This document shows positions 8,301-17,900 of a stretch of DNA of 64,000 nt, one piece after another. Source of the stretch: CAZTHM01 sp041946825 (GTDB lineage: Bacteria; Acidobacteriota; Terriglobia; UBA7540). The stretch spans positions 62,001-126,000 of the forward strand of contig JBHGBD010000004.1 in assembly GCA_041946825.1 (NCBI GenBank). Reading direction: 5' to 3'. A program made the position numbers and the translations under genes. A model generated the notes under the pieces. The model searched no databases. It had not been told where the DNA came from and was given only the letters and a program-made list of their open reading frames with translations. How positions within the stretch are numbered: position 1 is the stretch's first letter; the number at the start of each line of letters is the position of its first letter.

Positions 8301-11300
8301 CCCTCCGCCTCTAATCCAAAGTCCCGAATTGTCAATTCGAAATCATCAGACTTTCATCGCCGAGCCCCCGGCACGCTCCGTACTGCGGATGAAGATTGTG
8401 GATGCAAACCCCAAAGCAAAAATCGTCGCGGACGGAGAACTGCCGGGCAGGTCAAACCACCTAATCGGGAATGATCCCTCGAAGTGGCGCACCAATGTTC
8501 CCAACTTCGGGAAGGTCAGGTATGAAGAAATCTATCCGGGGATTGATTTGGTCTACTACGGCAACCAGCACAAGCTCGAATTCGATTTCGTTGTTGCTCC
8601 AGGCGCCGATCCTCAAGTCATCGCGTTCGACGTGGAAGGCCCGGATCAGATAGAAATTGATTCCCATGGGGGCTTGGTTCTGGGTTTCGACGGTCGCGAA
8701 ATGCGAGTCGCCAAGCCCGTAGTTTATCAATTGCGGCCAGCCATCCCAGGTCAACCAATAGCCCTCGGCGCGGACGAACAACTATCGAACCGTGGCGATC
8801 GGCAATTCATCGATGGCCGTTTCGTTCTGCGCGCAACGCATGACGAAATCCGGAATCCGAAAGGGATAGCTGGTTCTCCTGCTGGTTCCCAATCCGCATC
8901 CCATGGGTCATCGTACGAAGTCGCTTTCGAAGTCGGGCCCTACGAACGGACACTGCCATTGGTAATCGATCCGGTCCTGACCTACTCGACTTATCTGGGC
9001 GGAAGCGAGTTTGATTTCGCCCTTGGTATCGCGGTGGACACCGCAGGCGAAGCCTATATTGTCGGAGCTACGAGTTCCGAGGATTTCCCTACTGCCAACG
9101 CCCTGCAGCCATCCATCAATCGGACACTGGGTTATGTGGGGGATGCTTTTATCACCAAACTCAGCGCCGATGGAACCTCCTTTTTGTTCTCCACTTTCCT
9201 TGGTGGCAGTAACAACGAGGTCGCTTATGGAATCGCCTTGGATTCCGCCGGGAACGCCTACATTACTGGCGAAACCAAATCCACGGATTTCCCAGTCACC
9301 CCGGGCGCTTTTCAGACCAGTTTCAGTACCGGAGATGACCCGTATCCGACCCACGCCTTCGTGACCAAGCTCTCCGCAAATGGGTCGGCTCTGGTCTATT
9401 CAACGCTCCTGGGCGGCTCGGCCGAGGAATCAGCCCGCGGTATCGCTGTCGATTCCTCCGGAAATGCCTATGTGGCGGGCTCAACTTCCTCGCTCGACTT
9501 TCCAGTCACGGCTGGCGTGGCCCAAAGCGCCCTGCCTTCCTACAACGGCCAGATTTGTGCTCTTTGGACAGGTTTCTGCGGGAGCGGCTTTGTTGCGGCA
9601 CTCAACCCCCAAGGAACAGGTCTTGTCTACGGCACGTACCTGGGTGGGACGAACTCGACCTCCCCGCAGGGAATCGCTGTCGACGGTGCAGGGAATGCCT
9701 ACGTCGTTGGTTTCACCAACTCGTTGGATTTTCTTACCACCCCTGGCGCTTTTCAGACCGGTCAGGCAACTAATGAGAAGAGCGGTTTTCTGGCAAAAGT
9801 GAGCAACCAGGGCCGACTGATCTACTCAACTTATCTGGGCGGGGTCAGGAATCCAGAATTCACGGGCGGTGCCGGTGACCAGGCTCGCGCAGTGGCAGTC
9901 GACTCTTCAGGCAGTGCCTATGTTGCTGGACTTACGAATTCGATTGACTTCCCGACAACACCCGGAAGCTTCCAGACCACACCATTCGGGACCTCTGGTG
10001 CCGCATTTGTGACCAAGTTCCACCCTGCAGGGTGTGGCCTCGTCTACTCAACCCTATTGGGGGGCTACTACGGCGCTTACGCCAACGCCATCGCAGTGAA
10101 TTCTCAGGGCGATGCCTTGGTGGCCGGGGGAACCGCGTCTTTTGACTTCCCAACCGTCAATCCCGTTCAGGCAAGCTGTACGACCTTTTACGGCGGTGGG
10201 CAAACAATCGGCTGCCCGTTTGTCACCAAGTTTCATCCTACGGGCTCCTCGCTCATCTACTCGACTTTTCTGGGAGGCAGTAATAGTGAATTGAATTATT
10301 GCTGCAACCAGGCAAACGCCATCGCCATCGACGCCTTGGGGAACGCCTATGTGGCAGGGCAGACACGATCAAATGACTTCCCGACTGTCAATCCTGTCGT
10401 ACCCAGCTACCACGGGGGAACGGATGGGTTTGTGGCCGGCATCTCACCGACACTGATTCCGAGCCTTGCCATCAATCCTACAAAATACACATTTCCGGAT
10501 CAGGCCACAGGAACCACAAGTGCGCCGGTGACGATCGTGATTACAAACGACACTGCGGGCGCCGTGAACATCTCTGGAATCTCTTCCGGCAGCCTGGAGT
10601 TCGTCATTTCCGGCAACAACTGCCCCGGGTCGTTGGCACCGGGAACGAACTGCAGCTTTCAGGTCAGTTTTTCGCCGGCGCCAGATACCGGTGCAGGGAC
10701 TCACCTGGCGATCGTCACTATCAATGACAATGCGTTTGCCGGCCCGCATATCGTGTCTCTCTTCGGAAATGCCTATATCACTGCCGGGCTGCAGATTTAC
10801 AGTCTGAATCTCGACGGGAGCACGATGGATTTCGGGAGCGCCCCTGTAGGCAGCGCGTTCGACACAGTCGAGGTGTTGTTGCTTAACACTGGCTCTGTTC
10901 CTCTGATCTTCACAAGCATCACGGCGACAGGCGACTTCACGATCTCCAGCAACGGTTGTGGGACCCAACTTCCATACTACTTGTCTTCTTGTAGATTCAA
11001 CTTGACGTTCAATCCGGCGGCCCTCGGCATGAGGACGGGGGTGCTTACCTTCATCGACAATGCTCCGGACAGCCCGCAGGTTTATTCGCTCATTGGCACA
11101 GGTGAGAGCGGCCCCAACTTTTCGCTCTCTTCAGATCCCGACGCTGTGGCCGTTACAGCTGGTCAGCAAGTATCTTCGATCATTAGGGTCGCGCCGACGG
11201 GCGGCTTCACCGGAACGGTTTCTCTGAGCTGTACAGGAACACCACCCAAAGCGGTGTGTTCGTTGGACCCTAGATCGGTGAGTCTGGATGGCACGAACGC

Positions 11301-11634
11301 ATCAACAGTTCAGATCAGCGTCTCCACAACGGCTCGGTCGGCGGGATTGCAGGGTCCGCGGGCTTGGTTGTCTCTTCTCCCCGAAACCGTCCCCCCCTCC
11401 AGGTCCGTTCTTATATTCATCCTAGCGATCCTTATCGGATTCCTGATCTGCCCTCGACGGCGCCTCGTCCTCACGTTGGTCTTCTTCTCCGCGCTATTCT
11501 GGGCGACGTGTGGTGGCGGGGGCGGAAGTGGAGGTAGTACTGGCGGCACGCCGGCAGGAACTTACACGCTGACGGTCACTGGCACCGCAGGAAGCCTGAG
11601 CCACTCGGTGAGGATCACGCTCACGGTGAAGTGA
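5350..11634 (+). CDS. Giant secreted SBBP-repeat / choice-of-anchor-D protein
   Basis: Encodes 2,094 residues from the ATG at 5350, which directly precedes a classical signal peptide (hydrophobic core LFVVILFLIAE); a TTG 15 nt upstream is also in frame. Regions in order: an N-terminal propeller-like part (about 90-540); three choice-of-anchor-D / ASPM-SPD-2-Hydin beta domains (about 550-863, each with an LDFG or AFGDQVVGS-type strand and a PPGGSC-type turn); a DUF7948-like module starting LPLSFEMNQGQ (about 893-1210); seven SBBP beta-propeller repeats of the STYLGGS...GIAVDxxGNAYVxGxTxSxDFP type (about 1210-1697); two more anchor-D domains (to about 1920); an Ig-like strand region; two hydrophobic helices (about 2016-2053) followed by CGGGGGSGG; and a terminal TYTLTVTGTAGS strand. 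It looks like two exported architectures joined in one chain, probably cell-surface. The ligand is unknown. It is the only gene between the two tRNA-fragment modules. Confidence 0.9.
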   Translation: MKTDRLKLTLHRVPGTLFVVILFLIAETARPQISTDNPAGTRPLAGETEEVSVPTAAEYWIGSPVLGGETTVRKVLRLGTIPGFQELKRLANEARSKRLKSARSLVGPGSTFLAPTAGIAFDGPSESDTNLIPPDPVIAAGPNHLVVSINSLIAIYSKLGVQQGSFQQLNSFFSSLGLAGEIYDPRVLYDQTNNRFIISAAEVDLTNFTNGHVLLAVSQTSDPTGVWYKFAIDFKGRNLSNTANTFPDFPTLGLSSSAVYLSAAQFILNAACLASNYCSFSDTWIKVISLSQLLSGSSTLTITTFKNVRDASGEPAFTVQPAITYGSSTLEFMAAASFARNPGTKLTLFAVNTSGTPTLSSIDLSAPEFWFPPDADQPGSPLGIATNDFRLLNAVWSNGSLWCAHNVGDETGSRVGARWYEISVSNLASAALLQSGTVEASGDAYYPAITAKPNGEVSVVFTTSSSAQYASAAFTGRGASDLSGTMRTPVIYRAGSAAYEDFGFRWGDYSGISLDPDGNSVWMIAEYARSPNPHFGTAVAQAGAPPALEASDTRLDFGNQPVTVTSPPQTVTISNVSGGPLTLGTASLTGVDANDFAISADSCSDVSVPPGGSCAIEVTFTPANTGLRSGTLVIDSNPAAFPLTVFLAGNGIPLPPSLVVSPTSISFPDTVVRTSSAPRTVTVFNYGSVPFTVSIYNPTYPFAIVDNCRAPVPPGGNCTLDVTFRPVSAGATSGVWFQIFAQGVTAGVLVNVAGTGITAPATTLCPTAVAFGDQVVGSTSNPQTVTLNNTGSADLTISQISVSGDFAQTNTCGPAGTILPVGLACTLNLTFAPTSIGSRTGSVTITDNATGSPHVIALTGNGVAPVVTPLKLASPPANLLPDRTRFQVPHVMTSTGTGRSERARQAFGELPLSFEMNQGQADPQVKFLSRGRGYTLFLTEDEAVFALGKPSADGATFRRSQRESAITTQLPTPVNHVPLVNDAFPPPLIQSPELSIRNHQTFIAEPPARSVLRMKIVDANPKAKIVADGELPGRSNHLIGNDPSKWRTNVPNFGKVRYEEIYPGIDLVYYGNQHKLEFDFVVAPGADPQVIAFDVEGPDQIEIDSHGGLVLGFDGREMRVAKPVVYQLRPAIPGQPIALGADEQLSNRGDRQFIDGRFVLRATHDEIRNPKGIAGSPAGSQSASHGSSYEVAFEVGPYERTLPLVIDPVLTYSTYLGGSEFDFALGIAVDTAGEAYIVGATSSEDFPTANALQPSINRTLGYVGDAFITKLSADGTSFLFSTFLGGSNNEVAYGIALDSAGNAYITGETKSTDFPVTPGAFQTSFSTGDDPYPTHAFVTKLSANGSALVYSTLLGGSAEESARGIAVDSSGNAYVAGSTSSLDFPVTAGVAQSALPSYNGQICALWTGFCGSGFVAALNPQGTGLVYGTYLGGTNSTSPQGIAVDGAGNAYVVGFTNSLDFLTTPGAFQTGQATNEKSGFLAKVSNQGRLIYSTYLGGVRNPEFTGGAGDQARAVAVDSSGSAYVAGLTNSIDFPTTPGSFQTTPFGTSGAAFVTKFHPAGCGLVYSTLLGGYYGAYANAIAVNSQGDALVAGGTASFDFPTVNPVQASCTTFYGGGQTIGCPFVTKFHPTGSSLIYSTFLGGSNSELNYCCNQANAIAIDALGNAYVAGQTRSNDFPTVNPVVPSYHGGTDGFVAGISPTLIPSLAINPTKYTFPDQATGTTSAPVTIVITNDTAGAVNISGISSGSLEFVISGNNCPGSLAPGTNCSFQVSFSPAPDTGAGTHLAIVTINDNAFAGPHIVSLFGNAYITAGLQIYSLNLDGSTMDFGSAPVGSAFDTVEVLLLNTGSVPLIFTSITATGDFTISSNGCGTQLPYYLSSCRFNLTFNPAALGMRTGVLTFIDNAPDSPQVYSLIGTGESGPNFSLSSDPDAVAVTAGQQVSSIIRVAPTGGFTGTVSLSCTGTPPKAVCSLDPRSVSLDGTNASTVQISVSTTARSAGLQGPRAWLSLLPETVPPSRSVLIFILAILIGFLICPRRRLVLTLVFFSALFWATCGGGGGSGGSTGGTPAGTYTLTVTGTAGSLSHSVRITLTVK

Positions 11635-12656
11635 GTAAGGGGTTGCTGACAGGTCTGCTCGCTCCAGTACAATCACCAGCCTGCCCTTCGCCTTTAGTCG
11701 GTTTCTTTTTGGTGGCCTCCAATACGAAAGCTATATTCTACCGCTCGACATCCCATCAATGGTCGAGTACACGAAAGATTTGAAACTGGACCCTTCGGTT
11801 ACCGACCCAAAATTTGGCCGGTCTTTCGCACGGCATTCGACCTCTTGTAATCCCTTTCGCCGTTGCGGTTCATCCCCCGGGCCGGCTTTTGCAGGTTGCT
11901 GTCTGCAGGGTGCATGCAATACGAGCTGAAGGTGCTGCCCGAGAAGTCGGTTAATCGGAAAGTGGCCGTCAGCCAAGCAAAAAGAAGCGCCGAGTCAAAC
12001 GACAGGTGGTAGTCGGAAGCTCAAGACATGGAGCAACGGTCGAAAAAACCGTCGCTCTCCCACCTTTCGGTTTCCTAAACCGTGGGTCGGGAGTTCGAAT
12101 CTCCCCAGGCCTACCACCCTTACCTCGTATTTTCGGCTTGATAAACCCAATGTCGTACCGTACTGAAGCGGAAGAGAGGGCCGACTGTGGTTAAATAGTG
12201 GTGGAACGCGGCAGTCGACCCATGAGTTTCTGGCAAGAACAGAACCCAAAGAAGCGCCTTGAGCTGCGGCTCGTCGCAGTGTGCAATGTGAATAACTGAG
12301 AGGATCGCTTGAACTCACCCTGCAACGCGTGAAGATCCCGCTGCGATCAAATTTCAGCCTTGATCTTCCTAAGAACTCGCATCTGATGAAGTAGAGCTCA
12401 GTATAAGGGGCCGTGCGTGTCCGGACGTGGGCTCGGCGTAATCCATTGCAAGCGACCATGGTGATCAGAAACCGCCGTTAATTAATCTTTCTTGTAGAAT
12501 CAGAGAGGCATGGACGGCCCAGCCAAATGGTGAGTCGCGCCGGGAGTGGTTGCTAATCGAGCAAGGTACAGTCGGGCTCCTCGAGGTACAGCGATGCGTC
12601 GGGCCTCGGAATGGATAGCTTGTGAAATGCCTGCGATCAACACAAGGAGGGATGCA
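11635..12656 (+). other. 1.0-kb spacer holding the second tRNA-derived module
   Basis: No supported gene. The first part after the giant gene carries short open frames on both strands (for example 11731-11976 on the minus strand) with no recognisable family and no good ribosome binding site. Bases 12069-12204 are the right tRNA-fragment module. The last 150 bases include the leader of the RND operon with AAGGAGGG at 12644-12651. Lower GC than the flanking coding DNA. Confidence 0.55.
12069..12204 (+). repeat. tRNA-Arg(CCU) 3' fragment module, right copy (att-like)
   Basis: Bases 12069-12116 repeat the 48-bp tRNA 3' fragment at 4485-4532 with one substitution (CCCCAGGCC instead of CCCCAAGCC), in the same orientation. 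It again runs from the anticodon stem through CCA with no 5' half upstream. After exactly 68 bases comes CTGTGGTTAAATAGTGGTGG (12185-12204), the equivalent of the left copy's 20-mer. The 68-bp spacers are only weakly similar, so length and end motifs are conserved more than sequence. The pair forms 7.6-kb-spaced direct repeats bounding the giant gene. Confidence 0.8.
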
Positions 12657-13871
12657 TTGAAGCTGCTTCTCCTAATCGCTCTCGTCGTGGTCATGGCCGA
12701 TCCATCCTCCCATGCCCAAGGCGCTCCGAAGCTGACACTCCAGTCCGCTCTCGATCTTGCCGAAAGGCAGAACCTTGATTTGGCCGCGGCGCGGAGGCGG
12801 CGAGCGGTGGCGATCGCAGGAATCCAGATCGCCCGGCAGCGACCGAATCCCACGCTCAGCTTTGAAGCGCTGCGCGATTCGCCACACCAGACGCTGCTTA
12901 TTGAACAGCCGCTAGAGCTCGGCACGAAGCGCGGACGCCGCATCGACGTGGCAACGGAGGAAGGCGCTCTGACCGACATGGAAATCAGCGCGCTCGCCCG
13001 TCAGGTGCGGCGCAACACGCGCGAAGCGTACTACAGCGCTCTCCTGGCGCGAGCCGAATCCGAGCGACTCGCCCGCGTCGTTGAGCTTGCCGAGCGACTG
13101 GAGCGGATCGCGCGCGACCGTTTTGAAGCGGGTGACATAGCCCAGCTTGAGGTAATTCAGGCTGGGCTAGAGGCATCGCGCGCGCGGGTCGACCGACAAG
13201 TCGCCGAACAGCGTGAAAAGATATCCCGGAGCCAACTCAATGCGCTGATGAACGTACCAACCGGCACGAATTGGGAACTGGCCGGCAAACTCGACGACAT
13301 GAGCGCGATTCCAGATTTGAATGGTCTTATCGTTCGCGCGCGACAGTCGAACCCCGAACTTCAACTTCTTGGGCAAGAGCGGAAAATCGAGGAAAGGCGT
13401 CGCGCCCTCTTGAAGTCCGAGCGATTCCCCAATCTAGCGGTCCAGGTGGGCTCCGATTTCAATGCCCCTCCGGACTTCCGCGCCGGCCCGCGCGGGGCGC
13501 TGGCGATGGAACTGCCGCTCTTCAGCCGCAACCAGGGCGAGATCGCCCAATCGCTCGCAGCCGATCAAGTTCTCTCTGCGGAGTCAGACGCTAGGGCACG
13601 CGCCATCTCGGCGCGCCTCGAGGCGAGGTACTTTGAAATCAAAGCTCAGGAGACACAGGTCGAGTTGTATCGTATCAAGCTGCTCCCGGTCGCGCGCCAG
13701 GTCGAAGGCTTGGCGGAGGAAAGCTACCGCGCTGGGAGAACCAGCATCCTCTCCGTCGTACAGGCTCAGCAGAGTATCCAGGAAGTTGAACGCAGCTATC
13801 TGGAAAGCCTCTTCGCGCTGCAAAGCATGATCGCCGACCTCGAGGAGGCTATCGGAGGTCCGATCGACTAA
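12657..13871 (+). CDS. TolC/CusC-type outer-membrane efflux protein
   Basis: Encodes 404 residues from TTG 12657, chosen because GGAGG at 12646-12650 sits 6 nt upstream and the protein then begins directly with a signal peptide (KLLLLIALVVVMADPSSHA); an ATG at 12594 is an alternative but has no good ribosome site and puts 21 extra residues before the signal. The mature chain has the TolC-family layout of two long helical repeats rich in heptads (LDLAERQNLDLAAARRRR; LARVVELAERLERIARDRFE; SYLESLFALQSMIADLEEA). It forms the outer-membrane exit duct of the pump encoded by the next two genes, which follow with 0-nt and 4-nt-overlap junctions. The substrate cannot be told from this subunit. Confidence 0.9.
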   Translation: MKLLLLIALVVVMADPSSHAQGAPKLTLQSALDLAERQNLDLAAARRRRAVAIAGIQIARQRPNPTLSFEALRDSPHQTLLIEQPLELGTKRGRRIDVATEEGALTDMEISALARQVRRNTREAYYSALLARAESERLARVVELAERLERIARDRFEAGDIAQLEVIQAGLEASRARVDRQVAEQREKISRSQLNALMNVPTGTNWELAGKLDDMSAIPDLNGLIVRARQSNPELQLLGQERKIEERRRALLKSERFPNLAVQVGSDFNAPPDFRAGPRGALAMELPLFSRNQGEIAQSLAADQVLSAESDARARAISARLEARYFEIKAQETQVELYRIKLLPVARQVEGLAEESYRAGRTSILSVVQAQQSIQEVERSYLESLFALQSMIADLEEAIGGPID

Positions 13872-14987
13872 ATGCAGAATCCCGGCGTCCTTGGAAAGAG
13901 GTCCGTCAGGCTCGCGGTCCTGGCTGCAGGTTGCATCGCGATCGTCGGCTGCTCAAACAAACCACGGGCAGCAAGCGACGAGGCCGCGGCAGTCGTAGCC
14001 GAAGTTACGGTCACGCGCGTCGAGCGGGCTGATATCAGCACGACCCTCGCTGTAAGTGGGATTGTCGCTGCATTGCCCAACCAGGATGTACGTGTCAGCT
14101 CCCTCGTTCCCGGCCGCGTGGAACAGATGATGGTGGCGGAGGGTGATCACGTTCGGTCGGGCGCTGTTCTGGCAAAGATTGATGACCGGCTCCTACGGGA
14201 TCAGGCGCGGCAGGCGGAATCGGCGGTTGAACAGGCCAGGGCCAATCTGGAGAACGCCCGCCTGAACCTCGACCGCAATGAAAGACTTTTTCAGCGCGGG
14301 ATAGCCGCCCGCAAGGAGCTGGAAGATGCCCGCACGCAAGTATCCGTCGACGAGGCCGCAATGCACCAAGCCGAAGCAGCGGCGGCCCTGGCCCGCCTGC
14401 AGGTGGCCCGCGCGGAAGTTCGCTCGCCTCTCGACGGTCTCGTGGTGAAGCGTTGGGTGAGCGTCGGTGAGCAGGTGGATGGGACCGCCGCGCAGCCACT
14501 CTTCGAAGTTGCGAATCTCGCCGAAGTGGAACTCTTTGGAAGCGTTCCCGCGGTTTATCTGCAAAAAATTCGAATTGGTCAAAGGCTCCGTATTTCCACA
14601 GACGCACTCCCAGGGAAGGAGTTCACCGCGCGCGTCGTGGCGATTTCACCCGCAGTTGATCCCGCTACCAACGTCGGTTTGGTCCGAATCCGCACCGCCA
14701 ACCGGGCCGACCTTTTGCGTCTGGGGATGTACTTGGCTGCACAACTGCCTTTAGAGACCCATGCCCAAGCCTTGGTGGTTCCGCCTCAAGCGGTCTATCG
14801 CAATCAGGAGGGGAACCCGGTGGTCTATCGCGTGCGAGGCGAGGACGCGGAGGCCATCCCCGTGAGAATTGGTCTCGAAACGCAGGCGAGAACCGAACTG
14901 CTGGGAGGAGTTGAAGCTGGCGATACGATCATTTTGACGAACGGTTACGGGCTCGGCCAACACTCCAAAGTCAAGGTCAGGCAATGA
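13872..14987 (+). CDS. RND efflux periplasmic adaptor (membrane fusion) lipoprotein
   Basis: Encodes 371 residues starting immediately after the stop of the outer-membrane gene. The N-terminus is a lipoprotein signal with IVGC at 24-27 (C27 probably acylated). It is followed by the HlyD-like order: barrel-sandwich half (VVAALPNQDVRVSSLVPGRV...VAEGDHVRSGAVLAKIDDR), an alpha-hairpin (about 95-175, AESAVEQARANLENARLNLD), the second lipoyl half (VRSPLDGLVVKRWVSVGEQV), then beta-barrel and membrane-proximal domains. It bridges the inner-membrane pump and the outer-membrane duct. The downstream pump gene overlaps it by 4 nt (ATGA), so the three subunits are co-translated. Confidence 0.92.
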   Translation: MQNPGVLGKRSVRLAVLAAGCIAIVGCSNKPRAASDEAAAVVAEVTVTRVERADISTTLAVSGIVAALPNQDVRVSSLVPGRVEQMMVAEGDHVRSGAVLAKIDDRLLRDQARQAESAVEQARANLENARLNLDRNERLFQRGIAARKELEDARTQVSVDEAAMHQAEAAAALARLQVARAEVRSPLDGLVVKRWVSVGEQVDGTAAQPLFEVANLAEVELFGSVPAVYLQKIRIGQRLRISTDALPGKEFTARVVAISPAVDPATNVGLVRIRTANRADLLRLGMYLAAQLPLETHAQALVVPPQAVYRNQEGNPVVYRVRGEDAEAIPVRIGLETQARTELLGGVEAGDTIILTNGYGLGQHSKVKVRQ

Positions 14988-17900
14988 ACATCGTGCGCTT
15001 CGCCCGACGTAACAGCCGCGCGGTATTCCTGCTGACCGGATTCCTCCTCGTGGCGGGGGCCGTCGCCATCTTCCGCCTGCCCAGCAACATCTACCCCGAG
15101 CTTACTTTCCCGCGCGTCGTGATCCTCGCGCACTCCGGCGACCTTTCGCCGCAATTCATGCTTCTGCGCGTAACGCGGCCACTGGAGGAATCCGTCGCAA
15201 CCGTCCTGGGCGCGCGACGCGTCCGCTCCAAGACCATTCGCGGAGGAGCGGAGATTTCCGTGCTGTTCAACCCCGACATGGACATGCAGTATGCCCTGCA
15301 GTTGGTTGAAGGGCGCGTAAACGAGGCGCGCGGCTCGCTCCCGCCGGACACGGAGATCCAGGTGGAACGGCTGACACCGGCCATCTTTCCGATTGTCAGC
15401 CTGATTCTAAACGGTGATGTCCCGGCGGCCGATTTGCGGGATTACGCCTACTACGTCCTGCGCCCCCTCTTCAGCCGCGTGCCGGGCGTTTCCCGTATAG
15501 ATGTTCAGGCAAGCAGCACCCGTGAGGTCTCGGTCATCGTGGACCCGCAACAGGTCCTTTCGCACCGGCTTTCCCTCGTTGACATCTCCGACCGCCTGCG
15601 CGCGACAAACGCCGTGAATTCGGTAGGCCGCCTGGACAAGAATTATTCCCAGTATCTGGTGCTGTCCACCGGACAATTCACGAACCTCGACGATGTTCGT
15701 AACACCGTGGTGGCAGTCGAAAACGGCAGCCCCATCCGGCTGCGAGATATCGCGGAAGTGCGAGACGGAGTGGAGGACCGGCGCACACTGATCGCCGGCA
15801 ACGGTCGGCCCGCGGCACTCATCAACATTGCACGCCAAATCGGCGGCAATATCCTGGAGATTTCCGGACAAGTAGAAGATCTCGCCACCCATTTGGGATC
15901 GGCCGTACCGCCCACGCTGCACCTGTCGGTGGTATATGACCTGGCGGGCTTTGTGCGTGATTCCATAGGGAACGTCCGGGACGCGATTCTATTGGGCGGC
16001 CTTCTGGTAATTGGCGTCCTATACCTCTTCCTGCGCGAGGGCCGCAGTACGCTCGTCGCGGCTATTTCACTTCCGGTGACGGTCGTCAGCACTTTCTTCT
16101 TCATGGGTTTGTTGGGCGGCACGCTCAATCTGATGTCACTGGGCGGAATGGCGATCGCCATCGGCTTGATCATCGACGACGCGGTTGTCGTGGTCGAGAA
16201 CACGTATCGCCACGTGGGGCTGGGTAAATCAGCCGCCGGGGCTGCCGAAGCCGGCGCGCAGGAATTGCTGGGGCCGGTTGTCGGTTCGACCGTAACAACC
16301 GTCGTCGTCTTCCTACCTCTCGGCCTGCTCAAAGGCGTGGTGGGAGAATTCTTCCGGGCGCTTTGTCTGACGCTGGCCCTGGCGGTTCTCCTTTCTTTGT
16401 TGTTCGCGCTCATGCTTATCCCCCTGCTCGCCGAGCGCTTCATTTCCGAGGTGAGGTTTCGGCGCTCATCGCAAAGCCTGATTGAGCCGGTTAATCGCGC
16501 CTATGAGAGGGCGGTTCGGTCGGCCCTGCGGCATCGCTGGGTGGTCGTCGCGGGCACGGTCGTTTCCGTCGCGGTCACTGTCCTACTCTACTATCGGGTG
16601 GAAACAGGTTTCCTACCCGAAATGGACGAGGGCGGATATGTCGTCGATTACCTGACTCCGCCCGGAACCTCGCTCCACGAAACCGACCGTCTGGTGCGAC
16701 TGATCGAGGACCGCATCAAGCGCATGCCCGAGACCGCAGCCTTTTCGCGGCGCACCGGGGCGGAAATGGGATTCTTTGCCACCGTACAAAACGAAGGCGA
16801 CATCCTGGTGAAACTCAAGCCTCGTACGCAGCGGAAGCGCGACGTCTATCAGGTCATAAACGACTTGCGCGACCAGGTCACCAGGAACATCCCGGGAATC
16901 CAAATCGAATTCGTGCAACTTTTGCAGGACATGATTGGGGACCTGGAGGGCGAGCCTCAACCTGTAGAGATCAAGCTTTTCGGGAGCGACATGAAAGTCC
17001 TGGAAGATTTGGCCGAAGAACTCGGACCGAGGATTCAGAAGATACCAGGCATCGTGGATTACAAGGGAATCCAGAAGGGCAATCCAGAGATCGTCTTTCA
17101 CGTCGATCCTCTGCAGGCAGGGCGGCTGGGGCTCACGGTTGAACAGGTTTCGGAACAGGCGAGTGCCGGGTTGTTAGGCATTACCACGACGGAGTTGCGG
17201 CAGGCCGACCGGACGATCGGCATCCGTGTCCGCTACCCTGATGCATTTCGCTTCGACTATTCGAATGTGCGCCAATTCCCCATCGTTACGCCTGGCAAAC
17301 AAATCGTTCCACTGTCGGCTTTCGCCGACATCGAGCAGGTCCGCGGCGAAACCCAACTGATGCGTGAGAATCAGAGACTTATGGCTCTCCTAACGGCGCG
17401 CCTCGAGGAACGCGATTTGGGCGGCGCCATCCGTGATGTTAAGGCAGCGCTGAGTGCCACGGCATTCCCCGTGGGAACTACTTATGAAATCGGCGGGCAG
17501 TACGAGGCCCAGCAGAGCGCATTTCGCGATTTGCTCTATGTCTTCAGCCTGGCTCTGACAGCTGTCTTCATCGTGCTGGTCGTACAGTTCCGCGCCTTCG
17601 GGCCGTCGCTCGTCATTCTCTCGGCGGCGCCGCTCTCACTGTTCGGTGTATTTGTCATGCTCGCCCTGACGGACACAGCACTCAATGTCTCATCGTTTAT
17701 GGGCATCATTCTCATGGTGGGTTTGGTGGTGAAGAATGGCATCATCTTGTTCGACTATGTCCACAAGCTCCGTGTGAAAGAAGCTGTGCCCCTCACTGAA
17801 GCTCTGATCGCGGCGGGGAAGATCCGTGTCCGGCCCATTCTCATGACCACTCTCTGCACACTTTTCGGACTCCTGCCATTGGCCCTGGGGCTGGGCTCGG

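Noticed and set aside
9000..10440. CRISPR-like or tandem DNA repeats in the giant gene
   Set aside because: The regular pattern comes from SBBP protein repeats; the DNA copies are diverged and coding.
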